Origin: Azohydromonas caseinilytica
GTDB lineage: Bacteria; Pseudomonadota; Gammaproteobacteria; Burkholderiales; Burkholderiaceae_C
Assembly (NCBI RefSeq): GCF_012927045.1
Contig: NZ_JABBFW010000011.1
Coordinates: 62,001 to 126,000, forward strand
Direction of reading: 5' to 3'
DNA: 64,000 bases
Shown piece by piece: positions 1-6,888 of this stretch. The notes beneath the pieces were generated by a model. The model saw only the letters and a list, made by a program, of their open reading frames with translations. It made no database searches and had not been told where the DNA came from. The position numbers and the translations under genes were made by a program. Position 1 is the stretch's first letter, and each line of letters begins with the position of its first letter.

Positions 1-713
1 GCGGCATGGCCGGCCTGCTCGGCGGCCGAGTGGCGCGGATCGGCGCCGACGTTCTCGCGCCAGGTGGTGCGGCCCAGGCCGAATTCCGCCTCCAATCCCT
101 GGCCATAGTCGGACAGGCGCAGGCGCCGGCCCTCCAGCACGGGCCGGCCCGGCGCCTGGTCGGCCGCCACCACCAGCACCTCGTCGGTGCTCACCCACTC
201 GCTGCAGGCCACCCGGTCCGCGCCCAGGTGCTCGCGCAGCACCCGGCTGGCCTCGCGCTGGATGGCGGCGGCGTCGCCCAGCGGACGCAGCGCGGCATTG
301 AGACGCAGCAGGTAGGCCCGGCCCCGGGCCCAGTCCTGGAGCCGGGCGTGCAGGGCCTGCGCCTCGCGCTGCGCGGTGATGTCCTGCGACACCGCCAGCG
401 CCGCGCAGATGCGCCCGGCGCCGTCGCGCAGCGGCACGCCGCGCGTGCGGTAGTGCCGGCCGTGGGACTCGTGCTCGACGCTGAAGGGCTCGCCGGCGAG
501 CGCCTGGCGGTAGCGGGGCTCGACTTCGCGGACCAGGGCCGGCTCCAGCGCCTCGAAGATGGTCTTGCCCACCAGGTCCTCGGGGCGCAGGCCCGCGGCG
601 TGCAGCGCCTCGCCATCGGCCATGAGGTAACGCAGCTCATGGTCCACCACGAAGGCGGCGCCACCGCCCCAGGGCAGGTCCAGATCGGCGTCCAGCAGGG
701 CTCGGTCGTTCAT
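1..713 (-). CDS. PAS/GAF sensory protein, N-terminal part (runs off the left edge)
   Basis: The gene starts at the ATG whose complement lies at 711-713 and stays open to the window edge, so only about 237 residues are visible. Residues 15-125 read as a PAS domain: a VVDHELRY core, a GKTIFEAL helix region and a closing AVSQDITAQREA segment that normally leads into the next signalling domain. After about residue 135 a GAF-like domain begins (RLNAALRPLGD, followed by a LGADRVACSEW strand). This layout is typical of sensor histidine kinases and diguanylate cyclases. The output domain lies outside the window, so the enzymatic activity is unknown. It lies 121 bp downstream of the diheme cytochrome gene on the same strand, but nothing shows they are co-transcribed. 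Confidence 0.75.
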   Translation of the reverse strand, partial: MNDRALLDADLDLPWGGGAAFVVDHELRYLMADGEALHAAGLRPEDLVGKTIFEALEPALVREVEPRYRQALAGEPFSVEHESHGRHYRTRGVPLRDGAGRICAALAVSQDITAQREAQALHARLQDWARGRAYLLRLNAALRPLGDAAAIQREASRVLREHLGADRVACSEWVSTDEVLVVAADQAPGRPVLEGRRLRLSDYGQGLEAEFGLGRTTWRENVGADPRHSAAEQAGHA

Positions 714-834
714 GGCAGTCCATTGCGGGCGGCGGCGTGCCGGCTCGGACGCTAGCGCCGCGGTGCCGGGCTGCCCACCCGGGACGAGCCGTCACGCGCC
801 GCCGGAGCTTCGCGAGGCCCGAGGCCGCCCGGGC

Positions 835-1722
835 TCAGCGCTGCTGCAGCAGGTAGCGCGCCATCAGCTGCGCATGGGCCTCGGTGACCCCCATGTCGGG
901 CATGGCGCTGCTGGGATCGACGCCCTGCGGATCGCGAATCCAGCGCACCAGCGCCTCCTCGCCGGCGGGCAGCCGGCCGCCGGCGATGCGCTCGCGCCGG
1001 CCCAGCCCGTGCAGCGGCGGGCCCACGTCGGTTTCCGGTCCGACCAGCCCGGGGATGCGGTGGCAGGCCGAGCAGGCGTACTGGTGCAGCGCCAGCCGCG
1101 CCTGCGCATCGAGGTCGCGCGGCTGCAAGGGTTGCAGGTCGGCGGTGGGCGGGGCGCAATGCGCGCCGGCGCAGCCGGCCTGCGTGGCGGAGGCGGTGAG
1201 GCACGGCAGCGGCTGGGCGTCTTCCATTGCGGCGCGGTAGGCGGGCGGCGACAGCTCGGCCAGGCGCTCGACGAAGCCGGAGACGGCCCAGAGATCCGCG
1301 TCCGACAGGCGCAGCTCCCAGGCCGGCATGCCGCTCATCTTGATGCCGTGGCGCGTGATCCAGTAGATCTCGCGCCCGCGCCAGCGCCGCGCCGCGTCCA
1401 CCAGCGGGCCGGGCAGCGGCTGCAGGCTCTTGCCGATGTCGAGCTGCGCCACGCCCGGGCCGCCGTGGCATTGCACGCAGTGGTCGCGGTAGCAGGCCGC
1501 GCCGCGGCGCTGCACGGCGGGCTCGAAGCGCGAGGCCGGCTCGGCCACGTCGGCGGCGCGCGCCTGCACGGCGCGGCGCATGGTCACTTCCAGCAGCCGG
1601 TACACCGGCGCGGTGTGGCCGGTGGTGGCCGAGGTGTCGTACCAGCCGCCCCACACGAACAGCCCCGTGCCGGCCAGCGCCAGCACGGCGGCGGTGAGCA
1701 GGGTCAGCAGGACGGTCTTCAT
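835..1722 (-). CDS. Diheme c-type cytochrome
   Basis: A 295-residue protein with an N-terminal hydrophobic segment (residues 3-24) that serves as a signal or membrane anchor for the periplasm. Two heme c attachment motifs are visible: CVQCH at 82-86 and CSACH at 217-221. Each has a plausible distal methionine (SGMPAW at 130-135; AMPDMG at 273-278), so it looks like two class I cytochrome c domains in tandem. Four further cysteines (C78, C174, C184, C189) lie outside the motifs, three of them in the linker, and could form disulfides. Such proteins carry electrons to a terminal oxidase, and a caa3-type oxidase operon lies 3.8 kb away on the other strand. The start is the ATG 60 nt after the MBOAT stop, so it may be the last gene of that transcription unit. 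Function as an electron donor is inferred. Confidence 0.85.
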   Translation of the reverse strand: MKTVLLTLLTAAVLALAGTGLFVWGGWYDTSATTGHTAPVYRLLEVTMRRAVQARAADVAEPASRFEPAVQRRGAACYRDHCVQCHGGPGVAQLDIGKSLQPLPGPLVDAARRWRGREIYWITRHGIKMSGMPAWELRLSDADLWAVSGFVERLAELSPPAYRAAMEDAQPLPCLTASATQAGCAGAHCAPPTADLQPLQPRDLDAQARLALHQYACSACHRIPGLVGPETDVGPPLHGLGRRERIAGGRLPAGEEALVRWIRDPQGVDPSSAMPDMGVTEAHAQLMARYLLQQR

Positions 1723-1781
1723 GCGCGTCGCGGTCGGACGCGCGGTGAGGGCAAGCGCCGGGCCCTGTTCGGGCCGGGCGC

Positions 1782-3188
1782 TCAGAACCGGAAGTACACG
1801 AAGGCCGCCGGATTGGGCGACAGCGCCGTGGCGCCGTAGGTCAGCAGCACGATGGCCAGCGCCTTGGCCAGCTCCGGCGCGTGCAGGTAGCGCTGCGCAA
1901 CCTGCCCGAAGAAGCGCTGCGGCAGGAACACCAGCACCATGCCCACCGCCATGGCGGCCCAGGCCACCGGGCCGAGCGCGGCCGACTCGCTCCACGCCGA
2001 CGGGGAAACGAGCCGCTGCAGGTATTCCACGGCCTGCGGGAAATCGGCCTCGCGGAACAGCACCCGGGTCAGCACCACGAAATGGAAGGTGAACAGCACG
2101 CCCTGGATGCGGGCATAGGCCCGCGCCGGCAGCGCCGCCTCGTTGCCGCGGCAATAGCGTTCGAACGCCACCAGGCCGCCGTGCAGCGTGCCGTAGATCG
2201 CGAAATTCCAGCCCGCGCCGTGCCAGATGCCGATCGCCACGAAGGTGACCAGCAGGTTCAGGTAGACGTTGCCGTCCTTGGAACCGCCCAGGCCGAAATA
2301 CAGGTAGTCCCGGAAAAACGAGGACATCGACATGTGCCAGCGCGTCCAGAACTCCGAAATGCTGCGCGCCTGGTAGGGCAAGTTGAAATTGCGCGCCAGT
2401 TCGATGCCCAGCAATTTGCCGGCGCCGCGGGCCAGGTCGGTATAGCCCGAGAGATCGAAATAGATCTGCAGCGTGTAGGCATACAGCCCGACCAGCAGCA
2501 GCAGGCCGCTGGCGCTGGCGGTGTGGTCGAAGGCCGGCGCGATGATGTGCACGCCCAGCACGTCGGCCAGCAGCAGCTTCTTGGCGAAGCCGCGCAGCAT
2601 CAGCGCGATGCCGTCCTGGATCTGCTGCGCCGAGGCGCGCGGCAGCGCCTGCAGCTGCGGCATCAGGTGCGCCGCGCGCCCGATCGGGCCGGACAGCACC
2701 TGCGGGAAGAAGGCGGTGAACAGCGCCAGCGTCAGCGGGTCGCGCGTGGGCTCGATCTTGCGGCGGTAGATGTCCACCAGGTAGCCGATGGCCACGAAGG
2801 TATAGAAGGACAGGCCCACCGGCACGAACCACTGGCCCAGCAGCGTGTCGGGCTGCAGCCCCAGCCCCTGCAGCAGCGCCTGGTGGCTCTGCCCCAGCGT
2901 GGGCACGTAGCGGAACACGCACAGCGAGGCCAGCAGCAGCGTCAGCGTGCCCACCAGGATCGGCTTGCGCTGTGCCTCGGCGGCGCGGTGGATCATCAGC
3001 CCGCCCGCATAGGCCACGGCCGTGACGCCCCACAGCACCGGCAGGAAGCGCAGGTCCAGCAGCCCATAGAAACCGTAGCTCGCCAGCAGCAGCAGCAGGC
3101 GCTTGGACAGGCCCCTGGGCGGCAGCGCCAGGGCGGCGAGCACCACGGCGCTCAGGAAAACCAGGTAAGCGAAGGACGCGAATTGCAT
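1782..3188 (-). CDS. MBOAT family O-acyltransferase (AlgI/DltB-like)
   Basis: A 468-residue polytopic membrane protein of the MBOAT family, which moves acyl groups (usually acetyl) across the inner membrane onto an extracytoplasmic polymer. Family landmarks are visible: a FWTRWHMSMSSFFRDY block, a FGLGGSK turn, and GIWHGAGW, whose histidine is the conserved MBOAT catalytic residue, followed by FAIYGTLHG. The chosen ATG (complement of 3186-3188) leaves one base between it and the stop of the upstream SGNH gene, so translation is probably coupled; a longer reading frame upstream only overlaps that gene. AlgI-type MBOATs normally need a periplasmic SGNH partner, and one is directly upstream. The acceptor (exopolysaccharide, lipopolysaccharide or peptidoglycan) cannot be read from the sequence. 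Confidence 0.9.
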   Translation of the reverse strand: MQFASFAYLVFLSAVVLAALALPPRGLSKRLLLLLASYGFYGLLDLRFLPVLWGVTAVAYAGGLMIHRAAEAQRKPILVGTLTLLLASLCVFRYVPTLGQSHQALLQGLGLQPDTLLGQWFVPVGLSFYTFVAIGYLVDIYRRKIEPTRDPLTLALFTAFFPQVLSGPIGRAAHLMPQLQALPRASAQQIQDGIALMLRGFAKKLLLADVLGVHIIAPAFDHTASASGLLLLVGLYAYTLQIYFDLSGYTDLARGAGKLLGIELARNFNLPYQARSISEFWTRWHMSMSSFFRDYLYFGLGGSKDGNVYLNLLVTFVAIGIWHGAGWNFAIYGTLHGGLVAFERYCRGNEAALPARAYARIQGVLFTFHFVVLTRVLFREADFPQAVEYLQRLVSPSAWSESAALGPVAWAAMAVGMVLVFLPQRFFGQVAQRYLHAPELAKALAIVLLTYGATALSPNPAAFVYFRF

Positions 3189-3189
3189 G

Positions 3190-4242
3190 TCAGTGCTCCG
3201 CCACCATCGGATGCGCCTGGAAATCGGCGAGCAGCAATTCGGCAAAGCGCTTTTCGCCCGGCACCGAGAAATGCGAGGCATCGCCGAACAACCCGGCTTC
3301 CCCGGTCATGGCCGGTGCCGCCTCCACGACGGGCACACCGTGAAGCCTGGCCTGCTCCCTGATGATCGAATTCATTTTCTGGACGTGGGCGATCATTTGA
3401 TCGGCGTTGAAACAGGGCCGGAAATGCAGCGCCGAGGCGGCATAGCTTTCGCGCTCCTGCGGCGTCTGGCTGGGGGCGTAGCGCGTGGCGATGGTGACCA
3501 GCCGCATGTCCACGCCCGCGGCCTGTGCCGCGCGGATACCGTCGCCGAGGATGCGTTCCAGCAGCTCGGCATTGAGCGTGGGCGTGCCGTTGGAGGCGTC
3601 GGAGGCGGCCGTCTTGCTTTTCAGGAACGAGGCGTTCTTGACGATCAGGCTCTGGGTGAGCAGCCACTGGGGCAGCCCCGGCACCGCGATCCGCCACTGG
3701 GCGGCATTTTTCTGCGGGCGGCGGCAGGTGATGTCGTTGGCGCCGGGATACCAGTACACCAGGTGCACGCCCGCGGGAATCAGCCGCTTGGTGAGCATCG
3801 TGAGCTGCTCGGGCACGGTCAGGTCGGCCACGCCGGCATTCACCACCTCGATGCGCCGCTGCTGCGCCTGCAGCTGCCTCTCCAGCACCGAGGCGGCGGT
3901 GTCGTCATTGGTGGGCGCGTGGGTGCCCTGGATCGAGGAGGCGCCCATCAGCGCCAGCCGGGTGTCGCCGGGCTTGGGCGTGGGCGCCACCTCCCGGTTG
4001 CGCAGGCCCCAGGAGTTGGTGGCGAGTTCCATGCCCGAGCCCTTGATGACGGCCTGGGGCCGCAGCAGCCGCAATCCCGTCACCGGATCGATGGCACGGG
4101 CGCCCTGGCCGGTCATCAGGGTATAGACGCTCTGCCCCGTCTTGATTTGCGCACGCACCTGCAGCGCAATTTCCACGACGAGGAGCATCACCAAGGCCCA
4201 GCCCAGGGGGCGCAAGGCGCGCCACCGACTCATTTCCGGCAT
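3190..4242 (-). CDS. SGNH/GDSL-type hydrolase, AlgX/AlgJ-like acetylation partner
   Basis: A 350-residue protein with one N-terminal membrane segment (residues 13-30) and a periplasmic SGNH fold. The four blocks are present: LMGASSIQG at 98-106 (nucleophile Ser102 in the position of GDS), the Gly of NAGVAD at 135-140, YPGAND at 165-170 (the N of the GxND block), and DASHF near the C-terminus (the DxxH pair). AlgX/AlgJ-type SGNH proteins finish the O-acetyl transfer that an MBOAT starts. It sits between a PAP2 gene (6 nt upstream) and the MBOAT (1 nt downstream), so the three form an operon. A second ATG three codons in (MSRWRAL) is an alternative start. It could also be a plain esterase, but the context argues for acetylation. 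Confidence 0.85.
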   Translation of the reverse strand: MPEMSRWRALRPLGWALVMLLVVEIALQVRAQIKTGQSVYTLMTGQGARAIDPVTGLRLLRPQAVIKGSGMELATNSWGLRNREVAPTPKPGDTRLALMGASSIQGTHAPTNDDTAASVLERQLQAQQRRIEVVNAGVADLTVPEQLTMLTKRLIPAGVHLVYWYPGANDITCRRPQKNAAQWRIAVPGLPQWLLTQSLIVKNASFLKSKTAASDASNGTPTLNAELLERILGDGIRAAQAAGVDMRLVTIATRYAPSQTPQERESYAASALHFRPCFNADQMIAHVQKMNSIIREQARLHGVPVVEAAPAMTGEAGLFGDASHFSVPGEKRFAELLLADFQAHPMVAEH

Positions 4243-4248
4243 GACTGT

Positions 4249-4875
4249 TTACGACTTTGTTTTGGTGGTGACGAATGCCCGGCGCCGGATTCCCGGCAGC
4301 CGGCGCGCGGCCCACACTGCCGCCGCGCCGACGGCCCAGCCGCAAATCACGTCACCGGGGAAATGCATGCCCAGGTTGACACGGGAAATACCGACCCAGA
4401 GCACATAGAAAACCAGCAATACCCGGGCATACCACCCGGCGCAGGGCCAGAATAGTGCCGCCACCAGCATGGCAAAAGCGGAATGGCCGCTGGGAAAACT
4501 GAACGGTGAATCCTGGGCATGCACCGCGTGCACCACCCCGGGCCCGAACAGCGCCGCCGGCCGGGGCCATTGCAGGCCGAATTTCAGCGCCGACACCACC
4601 AGGCCGGCGACCACGTAGCTGGCCAGCAGGGTCCACAGCAGCTGCAGCAGCCGCTCCCGCGGCGGCAGCGCGGGCCGCGCGCTCCAGGCCTGCCGCCTAG
4701 ACGCCCCCAGCAGCACCAGCAGCAGCGCCGCGATCCACGGCATGTTCCAGAAATCGCCCAGGCGCGTGCCCAGGTTCATCGCGGCATCGATGAACGGGGA
4801 GCGCAGATCATTGAGAGCGAAAAAAAGGGCCTGATTCACGAATTTCCGGCGTTTCGCGGGCGGATGCGCAAGCAA
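4249..4875 (-). CDS. PAP2-family membrane phosphatase
   Basis: A 208-residue inner-membrane protein with about five hydrophobic segments and the full PAP2 signature: KFGLQWPRP (K98, R104), PSGH at 128-131, and SRVNLGMHFPGD (R165, His171 nucleophile, Asp175). The family removes phosphate from lipid phosphates such as undecaprenyl pyrophosphate or phosphatidic acid on the outer face of the membrane. As first gene of the set PAP2, SGNH, MBOAT it may recycle the undecaprenyl carrier or supply a lipid for the same envelope polymer that the other two modify. That link is inferred from the gene order. Length and motif spacing are normal for the family. Confidence 0.88.
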   Translation of the reverse strand: MLAHPPAKRRKFVNQALFFALNDLRSPFIDAAMNLGTRLGDFWNMPWIAALLLVLLGASRRQAWSARPALPPRERLLQLLWTLLASYVVAGLVVSALKFGLQWPRPAALFGPGVVHAVHAQDSPFSFPSGHSAFAMLVAALFWPCAGWYARVLLVFYVLWVGISRVNLGMHFPGDVICGWAVGAAAVWAARRLPGIRRRAFVTTKTKS

Positions 4876-5082
4876 ACGCCGGAGTCTAGCCGGGGCGCCC
4901 GGCGCGAAGCCGTGAAATAGGCGCGACTTCCACTGTCGTTTTCAGTCGCCGGCGGGCGTGCACGGTCCGATGCGCGCCCTGCCCTTCGGACAGTGCGCAC
5001 AGGGCGTGGGCTGGGCGCGGATTTACCCCAGCGCAACCCGCAGCCGCTGCCGAATTCGTGCAAACGATGGTTTCAAGGAATA

Positions 5083-5313
5083 TCAGCCATGCTTTGTAAA
5101 AAGCGCTTCGAAAAGCCGCTCCGACTCGCTCAATCCCTCCTCGGTCAACACGAGTGATTTGGCCTTGTTCACGGGGTCGAGAATCAGCCCCTTGCGATGC
5201 AGGCGGTTCATCACTTCCCAATCCAGCGATTTCCAGGCCCGGTTGCCGTCGTGGAGCGTGAGATACAGGAGGGCCAGCGCCGCCTGGTCGATCTTTTCCT
5301 CATCGAATTCCAT
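5083..5313 (-). CDS. DUF6429 family small protein
   Basis: A 76-residue soluble, acidic protein that starts MEFDEEKID and ends ESERLFEALFTKHG. The central string with LLYLTLHDG, AWKSLDW and KGLI.DPVNKAKS matches what I recall of the DUF6429 family, whose function is unknown. It looks like a small winged-helix or helical protein (RLHRKGLI is a helix-turn type segment), but no DNA-binding role is shown. The start is supported by an AGGAAA ribosome-binding site just upstream; a longer in-frame extension has no such signal and is antisense to the oxidase operon leader. It is transcribed away from the oxidase operon, with a 190-bp shared promoter region. Confidence 0.75.
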   Translation of the reverse strand: MEFDEEKIDQAALALLYLTLHDGNRAWKSLDWEVMNRLHRKGLILDPVNKAKSLVLTEEGLSESERLFEALFTKHG

Positions 5314-5503
5314 AGATTTCCTTTCGTGGAATCGCCAAGCATGGCGGCAACGGCAGCCGGGCCGGTAGCCGGCGGACGGGACGCCGGTCAAGCAGGCTGG
5401 CTCATGGCGACGGACCGCGGCATTGGGTGAGCACGGACGCCGCCACGAGGATCGATGTCCCACCGTCCGGATTTTGGGCACGCCGTTTGTTCCACCGGCC
5501 CCA

Positions 5504-5932
5504 ATGTGCCTCCATCGCCGCGCCCGCCGCGTGGGTGAACACCAACGCCGCGCTCGCCTGACCGCCCTCGGCCCGGCCGGCCTGCTGCTGCTGGCGCTGG
5601 CCGGCTGCGACCGCTCCGTCCCGCCCGACGCCCGCTTCCAGACCGTGCCGCAGGCCGACGCCCGCCGCGGCCAGGCGCTGCTGGCCCGGCACCAATGCGG
5701 CGCCTGCCACGTCATCCCCGAAGTGCCCGGCGCGGCCGGGCGCAGCGGGCCGACGCTGGAGCATTTCGGCCGGCGCAGCTACATCGCCGGCGCGGTACCC
5801 AACACGCCGGAACTGCTGCAGCGCTGGCTGCAGGACCCGCCGGCCCTGGTGCCGGGCACCGCCATGCCGGCCATGGGCGTGAGCCCCGAGGCGGCACGCG
5901 ACATGGCGGCCTACCTGATGGCGCTGCGGTGA
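5504..5932 (+). CDS. Lipoprotein monoheme cytochrome c of the oxidase operon
   Basis: A 142-residue protein from the ATG at 5504. An Arg-rich N-terminus and a Leu/Ala-rich segment end in a lipobox (LALAGC), so it is exported and lipid-anchored in the periplasm. One heme motif, CGACH, is followed by a proline-rich stretch and AMPAMG, whose methionine is the likely sixth iron ligand. It is the first gene of the oxidase operon. Its TGA overlaps the GTG start of the subunit II gene (GTGA), which indicates translational coupling. It probably passes electrons into the CuA subunit. An upstream in-frame ATG at 5423 would add 27 residues with no signal-peptide character and was not chosen. Confidence 0.85.
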   Translation: MCLHRRARRVGEHQRRARLTALGPAGLLLLALAGCDRSVPPDARFQTVPQADARRGQALLARHQCGACHVIPEVPGAAGRSGPTLEHFGRRSYIAGAVPNTPELLQRWLQDPPALVPGTAMPAMGVSPEAARDMAAYLMALR

Positions 5933-6876
5933 ACGCTTCAATCTCCGGCGCGGCTCCGTCCGTACTGGCCCCAGCCGGCGTGGAGGCGGGGCTGCTGGGC
6001 GAGCTGGGTTGGGTGCTGATCTCCGGCGCCGCGGCCATCTTCGCGCTCATGGCCGGGCTGCTGGCCTGGGCCGTGCGCCGGGGCGGAAAGCCTCCGCCGC
6101 ACACGGCCTGGTGGGTGCTGGGCGGCGGTCTGGCCTTCCCGGTGCTGACGCTCAGCGCCCTGCTGGCCTACACCGCGCTGCGCACCGCCGAGCTGCAGCA
6201 GCCGGGCACGCAGGCGCCGCTGGTGGTGTCCGTCACCGGGCGGATGTGGTGGTGGGAGGTGCGCTACCGCACCGACGACGGGCAGGAGGTGCGGCTGGCC
6301 AACGAGCTGCGGCTGCCGCTGGGGCGGCCGGCGCAGATCGCGCTGCAGGCCGACGAGGTGATCCACAGCCTGTGGGTGCCGGCGCTGGGCGGCAAGGTGG
6401 ACCTGATCCCGGGCCGCGTGAACCACCTGCGCATCACGCCCACGCAGCCGGGGCTGCACCGCGGCCAGTGTGCCGAGTTCTGCGGCCTGCAGCACGCGAA
6501 GATGGCGCTGCATGTGCAGGCCATGCCGGCCGGGGATTTCAAAAGCTGGCTGCGGCAGCAGGCGCAGCCGGCGGCTTCGCGCGCGGCCTCGGCCGAGCTG
6601 CTGGCACGCGGCCGGCAGGCCTTCCTGCGCCAGGGCTGCGCCAGCTGCCACAGCGTGCGCGGCGTGGCCGACGGCGCCCGGCTCGGCCCGGACCTCACCC
6701 ATGTCGCCAGCCGCCACGCCCTGGGCGCCGGCGTGCTGCCCAACGGCCCCGGCGCGCTGCGCCGCTGGCTGGTGGAGGTGCAGGCCCTGAAACCCGGCGC
6801 GCGCATGCCCGGCTACGCGCACCTGGACGCCACCACGCTGGACGCGCTGGGCGCCTGGCTGGAACAGCTGCGCTGA
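5929..6876 (+). CDS. ctaC: Cytochrome c oxidase subunit II fused to cytochrome c (caa3 type)
   Basis: A 315-residue protein that begins at a GTG overlapping the previous stop by 4 nt. Two transmembrane segments (about 25-48 and 60-82) precede a periplasmic cupredoxin domain with all CuA ligands: His146, Cys181, Glu183, Cys185, His189 and Met192 (CAEFCG..H..M). The C-terminal 90 residues form a cytochrome c domain with CASCH at 237-241 and RMPGY as the methionine-ligand region, so this is a caa3-type subunit II. The tryptophan-rich strand RMWWWEV, used for electron entry, is intact. It lies 12 bp upstream of the fused subunit I/III gene. The usual Burkholderiales ctaC operon (with cox11 and a separate ctaE) is not what is seen here, so this is a second or alternative oxidase. 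Confidence 0.95.
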   Translation: MNASISGAAPSVLAPAGVEAGLLGELGWVLISGAAAIFALMAGLLAWAVRRGGKPPPHTAWWVLGGGLAFPVLTLSALLAYTALRTAELQQPGTQAPLVVSVTGRMWWWEVRYRTDDGQEVRLANELRLPLGRPAQIALQADEVIHSLWVPALGGKVDLIPGRVNHLRITPTQPGLHRGQCAEFCGLQHAKMALHVQAMPAGDFKSWLRQQAQPAASRAASAELLARGRQAFLRQGCASCHSVRGVADGARLGPDLTHVASRHALGAGVLPNGPGALRRWLVEVQALKPGARMPGYAHLDATTLDALGAWLEQLR

Positions 6877-6888
6877 GCCGTCATCGCC

